NCBI RefSeq assembly: GCF_042654525.1
Contig: NZ_JBHSGP010000014.1
Span: forward strand, 558,001 to 622,000
Direction of reading: 5' to 3'
Origin: Geojedonia litorea
Lineage (GTDB): Bacteria > Bacteroidota > Bacteroidia > Flavobacteriales > Flavobacteriaceae
Length of the DNA: 64,000 bases
The stretch's first letter is position 1, and the number at the start of each line of letters is the position of its first letter. The notes under the pieces were generated by a model, which had not been told where the DNA came from, did no database searches, and worked only from the letters and a program-made list of their open reading frames with translations. Shown here one piece after another: positions 41,887-51,686 of the stretch. A program made the position numbers and the translations under genes.

Positions 41887-44322
41887 TTATTCTGTTCTCA
41901 AGCTTTTCACTGGATTAGAAATAGCAGCCCTAATAGCCTGAAAACTTAAGGTTATCAATGCAATAAGTAGCGCTATAAGCCCTGTTAAAATAAAAACCCA
42001 CAAATTGATGTCTATTTTAAAAGCAAAATCCTGCAACCACTTATTCATAAACCAGTAAGCAATTGGTGTAGCAATCACAAATGAAATAAGCACAAGCTTT
42101 ATAAAATCTTTTGAAAGCATCGTTACAATTCCAGAAACCGATGCTCCTAACACCTTGCGTATCCCTATTTCTTTAGTGCGCTGCTCTGCAATATAGGTGG
42201 CCAAACCAAACAATCCTAAACACGCAATTATAATTGCCAAAATTGAGAATGTTAATGCTACTCTTCCAACGCGCTGTTCTTGTCGATACATATTATCGAA
42301 TGACTCATCCATAAAACGATAATTAAATGGCATACCTGGAGCCATTGCTTTATACTTGTTCTCAATCACATCCACTAATCCGCTAATATCAGCTGTTTGA
42401 AACCGAAAAACCGAAACCCAACTATTATTTCCTAATATGAAGCTTAATGGCCCTACGTTTTCACGAAGCGATTCATAATTGAAGTTCTTAACGACGCCTA
42501 TAACTGTGTAAGGTATCAAAGGCTCATTAGTAGTAAATGAAGTATATAATTTTTTACCGATAGGGTTTTTAAAACCGGCAGACTTTACGGCACTTTCATT
42601 AAGTATGATGCCTAATGAATCTGAACCAAATGCTCTCGAAAAATTTCTACCTTCTATGATTTCCATTCCCATAGTTGGGATGTAATCATAGTCAATATTC
42701 CAAAATTGCATATTGAATCCGTTTGACTCGGTCATAACCGTTTCGGTTGAAAATGTATTATCAGACCTTGAGGAGTCCCCAACAGGGAGGTAGCCTCCAA
42801 AAGACGCCGATTTAACATCGGTCAACTGGGCTATTTCAGACTTCAAAGACTCTCGGGCTTGTCGTGGTAACCCAGAATTTTCCACCACTAAAACCTGCTC
42901 CTTATCAAACCCAATTTGGGTGTTCTGAATATGGTTCAGTTGCTGATAAATAACGATTGTACCAATAATGAGGATAATGGATGTTGAAAATTGAAACACC
43001 ACCAAGAAGCTTCTTAAGTTATTCTTACTGGCTCCAGAGCTTATTTTTCCTTTTAAAACTTTTACAGGCTGAAATGAAGATAAGAAGAACGCTGGATAAA
43101 CACCGGCCATGATACCAACTACAAATGGCAACGCTAACAACACAACCAGGTATTCAGGCTTAAACAGGCTAGAAATCAACATCTCTTTATTGGAGATAGA
43201 ATTAAACCAATCTAAAGACATCCACGCAAACCCTATTGCACAAATTAAAGCAATAAAAGCAATTAGGGTTGATTCTGTCAAAAATTGCCAAATCAAGGCT
43301 TTTTTTTCAGAACCAAGTACTTTTCTAATCCCCACTTCTTTAGCTCTTCCTGACGATCGGGCCGTAGTTAAATTCATGAAATTTATGCACGCTATAAGCA
43401 GAATAAAAAGTGCCGCCGCCGAAAAAATATAGACATATTGTATATTTCCATTAGCTCCCAATTCTACTCCTCTTGAAGACTTTAGGTGTATATCTGTTAA
43501 GGGGAATAAGGCGTATTCTAGTTTATTACCACTTTTTTCAAAGGCCTCCATACTTTCTACTTTCATGAAATGAGAGGCTTGAGGTAAAACATACTTCGCA
43601 ATAACTTTAGGGAAGTTTTTATTGAATTCTTTATAATCAACACCAGGTTGTAACACTATATAAGTGTGAAAATTATGACTCAAATAATTACCCATGTCGT
43701 AACTTATATTGGCCATGGAAAAGAAGAACTCATAATTAAAATGTGAGTTTTTAGGCATGTCCTGAATAACGGCAGTTACATTGTAGAGTGTACTGCGATT
43801 ATCATCTGTTTCTAGTGTTTTACCTATAGCATTGTCAGGGCTGCCAAAATATCGTCTTGCAGCAGATTCTGTAATTACAACAGAGTTAGGTTCTTTTAGT
43901 GCGTCTTTGGTATTGCCTACAATTGATGGTAGGGTAAAAACATTAAACAAGGTTGAATCAGCATGTGTTACTCTCAACTCGTTTATGTATTCATCCCCTT
44001 TTTTAATTAGTTTAGAACCACTTGAACTGTAAAGTCTAGTGGATTCTTCAACTTCGGGGTAATCTTGTTTTAATGTTGCTCCAATTGGATCAGAGCTAAC
44101 GGCCATGATCAGGTCGGTACCACCAAACCTAATATCAGAATGAATACGATAAATTCTATCTGCTTTGTCGTGGTATCGGTCATAGCTTAATTCATCGGCT
44201 ACATACATAGCAATAACGATAAAACATCCAAGACCTAGGGCCAATCCAATAATGTTTATGGCTGTAAACCCTTTATTCTTAAAAAGGTTTCTTAATGCTA
44301 TTTTGAAATAATTTTTTATCAT
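41887..44322 (-). CDS. MacB/FtsX-type ABC permease, fifth of five
   Basis: An 811-residue inner-membrane protein of two FtsX/MacB core units. It starts MIKNYFKIALRNLFKNKGFTAINIIGL with the first span near 20-42. A large periplasmic MacB-type core follows, then spans near 290-425 (IFSAAALFILLIACINFMNL ... KEVGIRKVLGSEKK). A second periplasmic core covers about 450-680, and the C-terminal FtsX block contains IAEQRTKEIGIRKVLGASVSGIV and ends NPVKSLRTE. The mechanotransmission loop (KEIGIRKVLGA) appears in both halves. No ATPase domain is fused. It uses the flanking ATPases. Periplasmic conformational coupling or efflux is expected, not import. Confidence 0.9.
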   Translation of the reverse strand: MIKNYFKIALRNLFKNKGFTAINIIGLALGLGCFIVIAMYVADELSYDRYHDKADRIYRIHSDIRFGGTDLIMAVSSDPIGATLKQDYPEVEESTRLYSSSGSKLIKKGDEYINELRVTHADSTLFNVFTLPSIVGNTKDALKEPNSVVITESAARRYFGSPDNAIGKTLETDDNRSTLYNVTAVIQDMPKNSHFNYEFFFSMANISYDMGNYLSHNFHTYIVLQPGVDYKEFNKNFPKVIAKYVLPQASHFMKVESMEAFEKSGNKLEYALFPLTDIHLKSSRGVELGANGNIQYVYIFSAAALFILLIACINFMNLTTARSSGRAKEVGIRKVLGSEKKALIWQFLTESTLIAFIALICAIGFAWMSLDWFNSISNKEMLISSLFKPEYLVVLLALPFVVGIMAGVYPAFFLSSFQPVKVLKGKISSGASKNNLRSFLVVFQFSTSIILIIGTIVIYQQLNHIQNTQIGFDKEQVLVVENSGLPRQARESLKSEIAQLTDVKSASFGGYLPVGDSSRSDNTFSTETVMTESNGFNMQFWNIDYDYIPTMGMEIIEGRNFSRAFGSDSLGIILNESAVKSAGFKNPIGKKLYTSFTTNEPLIPYTVIGVVKNFNYESLRENVGPLSFILGNNSWVSVFRFQTADISGLVDVIENKYKAMAPGMPFNYRFMDESFDNMYRQEQRVGRVALTFSILAIIIACLGLFGLATYIAEQRTKEIGIRKVLGASVSGIVTMLSKDFIKLVLISFVIATPIAYWFMNKWLQDFAFKIDINLWVFILTGLIALLIALITLSFQAIRAAISNPVKSLRTE

Positions 44323-44352
44323 GACAATTGTTTTTTAATTGATGGTTCAACA

Positions 44353-46752
44353 TCATTCAGTCCTTAAACTTTTAACCGGATTCGACATAGCAGCTTTTAA
44401 AGAATGGAATCCAACTGTTACCAATGTTATAACCAGTGTTATACTAGCGGCAACAAAGAAGACCCCTATATTTGGTTCAATTTTATAGGTGAAATTCTGT
44501 AGCCAATTTTGAGCAGCCAACAATGCAATTGGAGCTGCAATAACAATTGAAACGGAAACCAATACTAAAAAATTCTTACTGATTAGTAATACTATATGGG
44601 TTAAACTTGCCCCAAGTGTTTTACGGATTCCTATTTCTTTAGTGCGCTGTACGGTTGTAAAAGCAGCCAAGCCAAACAAGCCAAGGCAAGCCAAAATTAT
44701 AGCCAAGCCAGCAGCAACACCAAACAGTAAAGAACTTCGCTGTTCAGCCTTATAGAGTGCATTATAATCTTCATCTAGAAAGTGATAATTGAAGGGCCTA
44801 CCATTGGTGCGTTCATTCCATACCGCTTCGATTCTTGCTAAAGAGCCCTTAACATCATTATTGTTAATTCGAACCATATAGGTTCTAGAAAAATCGCGAC
44901 CCAAAAACATCAAAAGCGGCCCAATGGGTTCGTGCAGACTACTAAAGTTAAAGTCTTTTACAACTCCTACTACTGGCCCAATAGCACGATTTTCAATAAG
45001 TCTTCCAATAGATTCTTCAGGGGTCCAACCTATTTGTCTAGCTAATGTTTCATTAATTATATATGGTTGTTGATAGTTGGCTCTGTTATTAGTTGTGTCC
45101 ATCAAACTAAAATCTGATTGCACAAAGTCTCTACCTGCAGCCATTTTCATATCTAAAGTTTTTGTAAAATCTAGATCTACTGGCATGGCATTCAACGAAA
45201 TATCGTGTTTCCCTTTTTCATCATTTACTGTTAATCCATCGCCCCATTGTACAAATTCAGGTGTTTCGTAGGCTGCGGTTACTGATATTACTCCATTCAC
45301 ATTTGTCAATGCATCTTTAATGAGTTGAAAATTAGAAAGCATATTTCCGCCTATTGGAAGCACAACAACATGGTCTTTATCATATCCAAGATTTTTGTTT
45401 TTAATAAAATCCATTTGTTGCAGAATAATCAACGTGTAAATAATAAGGAAAACGGAAACGGCAAATTGCCCAACAATTAGTGACTTTCTTAATAAGGTAT
45501 GTCTTCCCGTTGAGCTAAATCCCTTTTTCAAAATGCCGATAACTTGAGCTCCAGATAAAATCAATGCAGGATATAGGCCTGCTAAAAAACTCACCAATAC
45601 ACAAAAGGTTCCTAATAAAATTAGTGGTAGTGGTTGAATCAATTCAAACCTTTCAAAGGATTGATCAGTAATCTGGTTAAAGTATGGTATAACGATAACA
45701 CTTAAAAGCAATGCCAAGGCTGTTGCTAAACATGTAATAATTGTAGATTCACTAATAAACTGAATAAATACTTGGCGTTTACTGGCTCCCATAACTTTGC
45801 GCATACCAATTTCTCCACTACGCTGTGTAGATTGCGCGGTGGCTAGATTTGTATAATTAGCGCTTGCAATTAATAGTATTAACAAGGCTATAATTACAAA
45901 GATGTAGATATAAGTTATGCTTCCATTAGGTTCAAAGCCCGCTAGGTCAGATTTAAGATGTACATCAAGAAGTGGTTCAAGATGATAATTTAGATAATTA
46001 TTCCCTTCGGCTCCTGTCTGTTTTCTGATGGCCTCAGAGTTCATGTAATCATTGATCTTTTTTTCTAGATGAATTGCATTTGTCCCTTCATTTAATATGA
46101 GATAAGTTATCCAATTGGCAGTATACCATTGTTCTTCTTTGACGTAATTGCCAAGATTAAAAAACTGTGTTACAAAATCGAATTTTAACTGTGAGTTTTT
46201 AGGAGTGTCTTCACAAACTCCAGCCACGGTCATTTCTTTCCCAATAACCGTAATGGTTTTATTGATTGGTGACTCATTGCCAAAGTACTTTTTTGCCATA
46301 GATTGAGTAAGTACTATTTTATTTGGAGCATCCAATACTGTTTCAGCATTTCCTGATAAAAGATTAAAAGAAAATATTTCAAAAAATGACGGATCGGCAA
46401 ATAAAATGCGATCTTCATTGAACAGTTTATCGCCATACTTTACATTACTGCTGCTTATAAAAGTTCGTACATAATCTTCAACTTCTGGAAAGGTTCTGTT
46501 AAATTCGGGTCCAACTTTTGATCCAGATGTCGCCGTATAATTCACCTTGTCTGACAATTTATACTCCATCGTAACCCTTACAATTCTGTCGGCATTGGAA
46601 TTAAATGTGTCGTAACTCAATTCGTTATTGATATACAAGCCAATCAATAGACAGGACGCCAAGCCAATAGCTAAGCCAAAAATATTTATAAACGCATATA
46701 GTTTGTTTTTGCGGATATTGCGAAATGCTATTTTTAAATAATTTTTAATCAT
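44353..46752 (-). CDS. MacB/FtsX-type ABC permease, fourth of five
   Basis: A 799-residue paralogue of its neighbours. It has the N-terminal span (KIAFRNIRKNKLYAFINIFGLAIGL), a first periplasmic core, a middle FtsX block with SGEIGMRKVMGASKRQ near 320, and a C-terminal block with VQRTKEIGIRKTLGASLTHIV ending NPVKSLRTE. The periplasmic cores (for example KSDLAGFEPNGSITYIYI) differ strongly from those of the other copies, while the membrane and cytoplasmic loop parts are conserved. This suggests different periplasmic partners or cargo (inference). It is 28 bases after the third permease. Confidence 0.9.
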   Translation of the reverse strand: MIKNYLKIAFRNIRKNKLYAFINIFGLAIGLASCLLIGLYINNELSYDTFNSNADRIVRVTMEYKLSDKVNYTATSGSKVGPEFNRTFPEVEDYVRTFISSSNVKYGDKLFNEDRILFADPSFFEIFSFNLLSGNAETVLDAPNKIVLTQSMAKKYFGNESPINKTITVIGKEMTVAGVCEDTPKNSQLKFDFVTQFFNLGNYVKEEQWYTANWITYLILNEGTNAIHLEKKINDYMNSEAIRKQTGAEGNNYLNYHLEPLLDVHLKSDLAGFEPNGSITYIYIFVIIALLILLIASANYTNLATAQSTQRSGEIGMRKVMGASKRQVFIQFISESTIITCLATALALLLSVIVIPYFNQITDQSFERFELIQPLPLILLGTFCVLVSFLAGLYPALILSGAQVIGILKKGFSSTGRHTLLRKSLIVGQFAVSVFLIIYTLIILQQMDFIKNKNLGYDKDHVVVLPIGGNMLSNFQLIKDALTNVNGVISVTAAYETPEFVQWGDGLTVNDEKGKHDISLNAMPVDLDFTKTLDMKMAAGRDFVQSDFSLMDTTNNRANYQQPYIINETLARQIGWTPEESIGRLIENRAIGPVVGVVKDFNFSSLHEPIGPLLMFLGRDFSRTYMVRINNNDVKGSLARIEAVWNERTNGRPFNYHFLDEDYNALYKAEQRSSLLFGVAAGLAIILACLGLFGLAAFTTVQRTKEIGIRKTLGASLTHIVLLISKNFLVLVSVSIVIAAPIALLAAQNWLQNFTYKIEPNIGVFFVAASITLVITLVTVGFHSLKAAMSNPVKSLRTE

Positions 46753-46780
46753 GTCTGTACAATTTTTGATTATTCAACCA

Positions 46781-49231
46781 TCATTCTGTTCTTAAGCTAT
46801 TCACTGGATTCGAAATTCCAGCTTTTACCGCTTGAAATCCAATCGTTATAAATGCAATGGTAATAGCCAAAACACCACTTATTATAAATACCCACCATCC
46901 TATTGAGATGCGATAGGCAAAATCTTGTAGCCACTTATCCATAAAATAAAAGGCAAGCGGCGCTGCAATGAATAAGGCAATAACTACCAATTTGATAAAA
47001 TCCTTTGATAGCAGCCCTACAATGTTAGCTACCGAAGCGCCAAGTACTTTCCTAATGCCTATTTCCTTTGTTCGGTTCACAGCGGCAAGCGCTACTAACC
47101 CAAACAAGCCTAAGCAAGCTAAAAACACTGATATTCCACCAGCCCATCCTATAATACTGCTCAATCTTCGTTCTGCTCTGTAAAAATTGTTTAGATTTTC
47201 ATCTAGGAAATTGTAATTAAATGGGAGGTTTCCTGCTAATATTTGCCACTCTCTTTGCATAGCTTCAAGTGCAGGAGTTGGATTGCCTGGTTGTATTTTT
47301 ACAAAATACTTGTAGGGTGCATAATCTGCAAACTGATGGAACATTTGAGGTTTTACTTCTTCTTTAAAAGGACGAAAATTAAAATCTTTGATTACCCCAA
47401 TTACAGTTGGTGATTTATCTGGACCCAAGTTTCTATGGTAACCTGTCAATACTTGCCCAACAGCATTGTCTAGTGTCCAACCAAAATCTTTTACCATGGC
47501 TTCATTTACAATAACAGAATTGATTGTATCAGATGCAATTGTTGGATCAAAATTGCGACCGTCAATGAGCTGCATTTCCATCAAAGGGATATAATCAGCA
47601 TCAACATAGTATTCAAAAACACTTTTTGGATTTCCTTTATATTCAAAGCCAGAAAGACTCCATCCTGTGCCTTCTCCTAAACCAAGCTCGGCACCAGCCA
47701 CCATAGAAATGTCTGCCCGTGCCAATAAGGCTTGTTTAAATAAGGGATATATCTCATTAGAATTGGTACCATCGGCATCAACAACAACAATATTTTCTTT
47801 GTTAAAACCTGGATGTTTAGAACTCATATATTTTGTTTGTTTCAGAATTATCATAGTACAGATAATTAGGCCTACCGATAAAGCAAACTGAACGGTAACC
47901 AAAGACTTCGTAAATAAATTAGAACCATTTATTTTGATTTTGCTCTTTAAGGCTTCTACCGGATTGAAGCTAGAGAGAATAAGGGCTGGATAACTTCCTG
48001 CCAACAACCCAACAAGTAAAACCAAACCTATTAACATCCAAACCATTTCGGGGTATGAAGAAAACGAAAAAGACAGCTCTCTTCCTGAAAGGCTATTGAA
48101 ATATGGCAACATTAGCTTTGCCAGTAAAAATCCAATGATGGCTGAAACAACACTTAATATTATGGACTCTGAAAGAAATTGTAAAATCAGCTGCTTTCTC
48201 TGCCCTCCAATAACTTTTCGTAAGCCTACTTCTTTAGATCTTCTTGCAGATCTACCTATGGCTAATGTTGTGAAATTAATGCATGCTATCAACAAAACTC
48301 CAGCGGCTATGCTCAAAAGGATCCAAATGGATTTAGGGTTTACTTGGTCTACAGTTCCTCCCTGAATTATCGTACTGGTATGTCCTTCTTTAAGCGGTTG
48401 CATACCAAATCGAATAGGTGGTGTGTTAGCTTCCCAAGTATAGCCTGCGGCTTTTAACCTTTTCTCCTCTTCAGGATAATATTTGTGTCGAAATGAGGCT
48501 AGTTTTTGAATATCATTTGGAAGTCCGCTTCCATCATTTAGTTCTACATACGTAATATATCCTGATCTATTCCAATTATTTACGCCTCTTTTACCGTTGT
48601 TTGTGGTTTCCATAAAGCTGAAATTCCCAAGAAGCTCAAACACAATTGAGGAATTGGCAGGAATATCCTCTGCTACGGCGCTAATAGTGAAGGGCACAAA
48701 TTCTTGGTCGATTTTTATTTCAATGGTACGCCCAACAACATTCTCCATTCCAAAAAGTTCTTTAGCCTTTTTTTGAGTAATCACAACATTTTGCAAATCA
48801 TTTAATGCTGTTTTAGGGTTTCCATATTTTAAAGGAAACGTAAATACCGTAAAAAATGAAGGGTCGGTATAAGCCAAAGGACATTTACTCACTTGGTTGT
48901 CTATTTTCACAAACTCGTCGCCCCAATCTTCACGAAATCTAACAAATTCTTTAACATCTGGAATATCCATTTTTAATGCTGGCCCCAATGGAGATGGCAT
49001 ATAAATATCGCCTTGGGCATTCTCTCCATTCATAGATTCTGTCCAGCGGTAAACGCGATAAACAGTATCGGCATTTTTATGAAACCGGTCAAAACTAAAT
49101 TCGTTTACAGAATACAGCAAAAACAATGAGAAACATGCCAGTCCTATAGAAAGTCCAAGAATATTTATTAAGGACAATACTTTCTGTCTTTTAAGATTAC
49201 GGAGTGCTATTTTGAAGTAATGTGTCAGCAT
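46781..49231 (-). CDS. MacB/FtsX-type ABC permease, third of five
   Basis: An 816-residue paralogue, the longest of the five. It starts MLTHYFKIALRNLKRQKVLSLINILGL, has the middle loop SKEVGLRKVIGGQRKQLI and the C-terminal loop VNRTKEIGIRKVLGASVANIV, and ends NPVNSLRTE. Its first periplasmic core is enlarged, with a stretch near 215-265 (ELNDGSGLPNDIQKLASFRHKYYPEEE) not seen in the others. The hydrophobic pattern gives eight spans, arranged 1+3 twice. It is 12 bases after the second permease, the tightest gap in the run. Confidence 0.9.
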   Translation of the reverse strand: MLTHYFKIALRNLKRQKVLSLINILGLSIGLACFSLFLLYSVNEFSFDRFHKNADTVYRVYRWTESMNGENAQGDIYMPSPLGPALKMDIPDVKEFVRFREDWGDEFVKIDNQVSKCPLAYTDPSFFTVFTFPLKYGNPKTALNDLQNVVITQKKAKELFGMENVVGRTIEIKIDQEFVPFTISAVAEDIPANSSIVFELLGNFSFMETTNNGKRGVNNWNRSGYITYVELNDGSGLPNDIQKLASFRHKYYPEEEKRLKAAGYTWEANTPPIRFGMQPLKEGHTSTIIQGGTVDQVNPKSIWILLSIAAGVLLIACINFTTLAIGRSARRSKEVGLRKVIGGQRKQLILQFLSESIILSVVSAIIGFLLAKLMLPYFNSLSGRELSFSFSSYPEMVWMLIGLVLLVGLLAGSYPALILSSFNPVEALKSKIKINGSNLFTKSLVTVQFALSVGLIICTMIILKQTKYMSSKHPGFNKENIVVVDADGTNSNEIYPLFKQALLARADISMVAGAELGLGEGTGWSLSGFEYKGNPKSVFEYYVDADYIPLMEMQLIDGRNFDPTIASDTINSVIVNEAMVKDFGWTLDNAVGQVLTGYHRNLGPDKSPTVIGVIKDFNFRPFKEEVKPQMFHQFADYAPYKYFVKIQPGNPTPALEAMQREWQILAGNLPFNYNFLDENLNNFYRAERRLSSIIGWAGGISVFLACLGLFGLVALAAVNRTKEIGIRKVLGASVANIVGLLSKDFIKLVVIALFIAAPLAFYFMDKWLQDFAYRISIGWWVFIISGVLAITIAFITIGFQAVKAGISNPVNSLRTE

Positions 49232-49243
49232 AATTTTGATTTT

Positions 49244-51658
49244 TTATTCTGTTCTTAAACTATGTACTGGGTTTGATAGTGCTGTTTTAATGGTTTGTAG
49301 GCTTATCGTAATAAGGGCTATAACAATTGCTGCTAAACTTGCCAAAGCAAATACCCACCATTGCATATCCACCTTATAAGCAAACTCCTGAAGCCAATCT
49401 TTCATAAACCACCAAGCCAACGGAAATGCTATGATTGATGCAACAATTATCAACACAGCGAAATCTATTGAGATTAATTTAATAATGCTTATGACTTTAG
49501 CTCCAAGAACTTTGCGAATTCCTATTTCTTTTTTTCGACGGGACAGAATAAGAGTTACCAGTCCAAACAATCCCATGCTTGCAATAAATATTGACAATCC
49601 TGAAGCAATTTTTACAATTGTGCTTGTTCTAGCTTCGGCCTTATATTGGGCTTCAATTGAAGCATCCAGGAATGTGTTCACAAAATCTTGATTGGGCGCT
49701 ACTTGCTTCCATGCTTCTTCTAGAATCTTAACATTGTCTGAAAGATTTCCTGCCTTCATACGCACCGATATTCTGGGTTGTGGCGAAAATGCCATACCAA
49801 TATTCTCTGTTTTACTAAATATAGAATCTGACCTCATGGTCATCAATAAGGGTGCTACGGGCGTATGAAGCGACTGAAAATTGAAATTTTTCACAACACC
49901 AATAATTTCTTGCTGAAATGGTCCTGGTAGTTTTTTCCCTATAGGTTCGTCCAATCCAAACAGTGACGCAAAAGCTTCGTTAACAACCGCAGCATTGGTT
50001 ATATCAGATGTAATTTGGTGGTTAAATGCTCGCCCTTCTTTAATTTTAATATCCATGGATTCAATAAAATTAGCATCAACTGTATTATATTGAAAGCTTC
50101 TGTAGGCGTTCATTTCATTTGTGAAGCCAAGTGTAATCCAGGGCGATTCGGCAAAACTGTATAGCGATACGGTGGCCTCTGCAACTTCAGGGTGCTTTAG
50201 TAGCTCGGTTCTATAGCGTTCGGCCAATACTGTTCCATCTTTTCTGTTTAAATTGGTAGAAACAACAATAATCTGCTCTTTGTTATAACCTAAGTCTTTA
50301 CTTTTAAAATAATCGATTTGCTGACCAATTACAATGGTACAAATAATCATTGCTATTGAAGCAGCAAACTGGCCTATAACCAAGCTTTGACGCAAAAGGC
50401 CCGAACCTTTTTTTGAGGATAGTTTACCCTTTAATACAACTACAGGATTAAATTTTGACAGAAAAATGGCTGGATAAAACCCAGAAATAAAGGCAATGAC
50501 TAAAACCAGAAGCAAACAAAAAAGAATAAAAGAAATATCTAATGGAAATGCCAGTTCACGGTTGATAATCGTGTTAAAAGGATTTAGTAGGGCTAAAGAA
50601 AAACCTAGACCTAAAATCATTGATACACAGGTAACAATCAACGCCTCACCCATAAATTGATAAATTAACTGATGCTTTTCTGCACCCATTACTTTACGCA
50701 CCCCAACTTCCCTAGCTCTACTGCTAGAATGACCAATAGCGAGAATGACAAAGTTGGCACAAGCAACTAATAAGATTAAAATACCAATTGTTGCTAAAAT
50801 GTAGGAGTATTTTGGATTGCTAATTGGTTGGATTCCTTGAGGTAAGCTAGTATCTAAATGAATCTCTGTAATGGGTTGTAAATAAACCTCAAAACCACCC
50901 GGCTGATAATTCTCGCCAAGTGCCTGCTTCATCATATCTGGAAATTTAGGGTATAATTGTTCAGGTGATACTCCTTCTCGCAACATGACATAAGTTTCTC
51001 CAAAAATATTGAACCAACTTTTTTGCAAACCTTCACTAAATAGTTTGCCAACATTGGCGAAGGATATTAACATATTATATTGGATACTTGAAGGTTCTGG
51101 AGCGTCTTCGATAATACCTGTAACAATAAATTGTTCTTTTTCATTCCCCAATTGCATTTCTAGGTATTGTCCAACTGCTGATGTATTACCAAAGTATTTT
51201 TTGGCGGTTGTTTTAGACAAAACAACGGTGTTAGTCTGCGGAAAAAGATTTGCTCTATTTCCTTCAAGCAATTTAAAATCGAATAACCTAAAAAAGCTGG
51301 TGTCGACCATTAAGGCCTGATCAGTAAAATCCTTTTGACTATAGGTAATCGTTGGGTTAACACTTAAAACCCTGCACATCCCCTCCACTTCAGGAATATT
51401 GGCCTCAAGTGTTGGTCCCATAATTATAGGGGTTATGGTATTAATAAAGTTTTGATCTTCGTACTTTTCATCTTGCCATACTCTATAAAGTCGATCTGAT
51501 TTGCTGTGGAATTTATCAAAACTCCATTCACTATTAACAAAAAGCATGATTAGTATACAACACATAACACCTACTGCTAATCCTGCTATTTTTATAGCAG
51601 TATAACCTTTGTTATGCATTAGGTTTCGAAGGGCTATTTTGAAATAATTTCTGATCAT
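49244..51658 (-). CDS. MacB/FtsX-type ABC permease, second of five
   Basis: An 804-residue paralogue. N-terminus MIRNYFKIALRNLMHNKGYTAIKIAGL, middle loop AREVGVRKVMGAEKHQLIY, C-terminal loop LSRRKKEIGIRKVLGAKVISII, and end NPVHSLRTE. The C-terminal loop has RRK where the others have QRT or NRT. The spans and two periplasmic cores follow the same plan as the neighbours. The start codon context (cagtcATG after an A-rich stretch on the minus strand) resembles that of the first permease, showing that spacer and gene were duplicated together. Confidence 0.9.
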   Translation of the reverse strand: MIRNYFKIALRNLMHNKGYTAIKIAGLAVGVMCCILIMLFVNSEWSFDKFHSKSDRLYRVWQDEKYEDQNFINTITPIIMGPTLEANIPEVEGMCRVLSVNPTITYSQKDFTDQALMVDTSFFRLFDFKLLEGNRANLFPQTNTVVLSKTTAKKYFGNTSAVGQYLEMQLGNEKEQFIVTGIIEDAPEPSSIQYNMLISFANVGKLFSEGLQKSWFNIFGETYVMLREGVSPEQLYPKFPDMMKQALGENYQPGGFEVYLQPITEIHLDTSLPQGIQPISNPKYSYILATIGILILLVACANFVILAIGHSSSRAREVGVRKVMGAEKHQLIYQFMGEALIVTCVSMILGLGFSLALLNPFNTIINRELAFPLDISFILFCLLLVLVIAFISGFYPAIFLSKFNPVVVLKGKLSSKKGSGLLRQSLVIGQFAASIAMIICTIVIGQQIDYFKSKDLGYNKEQIIVVSTNLNRKDGTVLAERYRTELLKHPEVAEATVSLYSFAESPWITLGFTNEMNAYRSFQYNTVDANFIESMDIKIKEGRAFNHQITSDITNAAVVNEAFASLFGLDEPIGKKLPGPFQQEIIGVVKNFNFQSLHTPVAPLLMTMRSDSIFSKTENIGMAFSPQPRISVRMKAGNLSDNVKILEEAWKQVAPNQDFVNTFLDASIEAQYKAEARTSTIVKIASGLSIFIASMGLFGLVTLILSRRKKEIGIRKVLGAKVISIIKLISIDFAVLIIVASIIAFPLAWWFMKDWLQEFAYKVDMQWWVFALASLAAIVIALITISLQTIKTALSNPVHSLRTE

Positions 51659-51686
51659 GACTGTTCGTTTTTTGATTGTTATATCA

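Noticed and set aside
43109..43432. Plus-strand frames antisense to the permease genes (several, 60-140 codons)
   Set aside because: They are shadows of the conserved minus-strand permeases and recur at the same relative positions in each copy.
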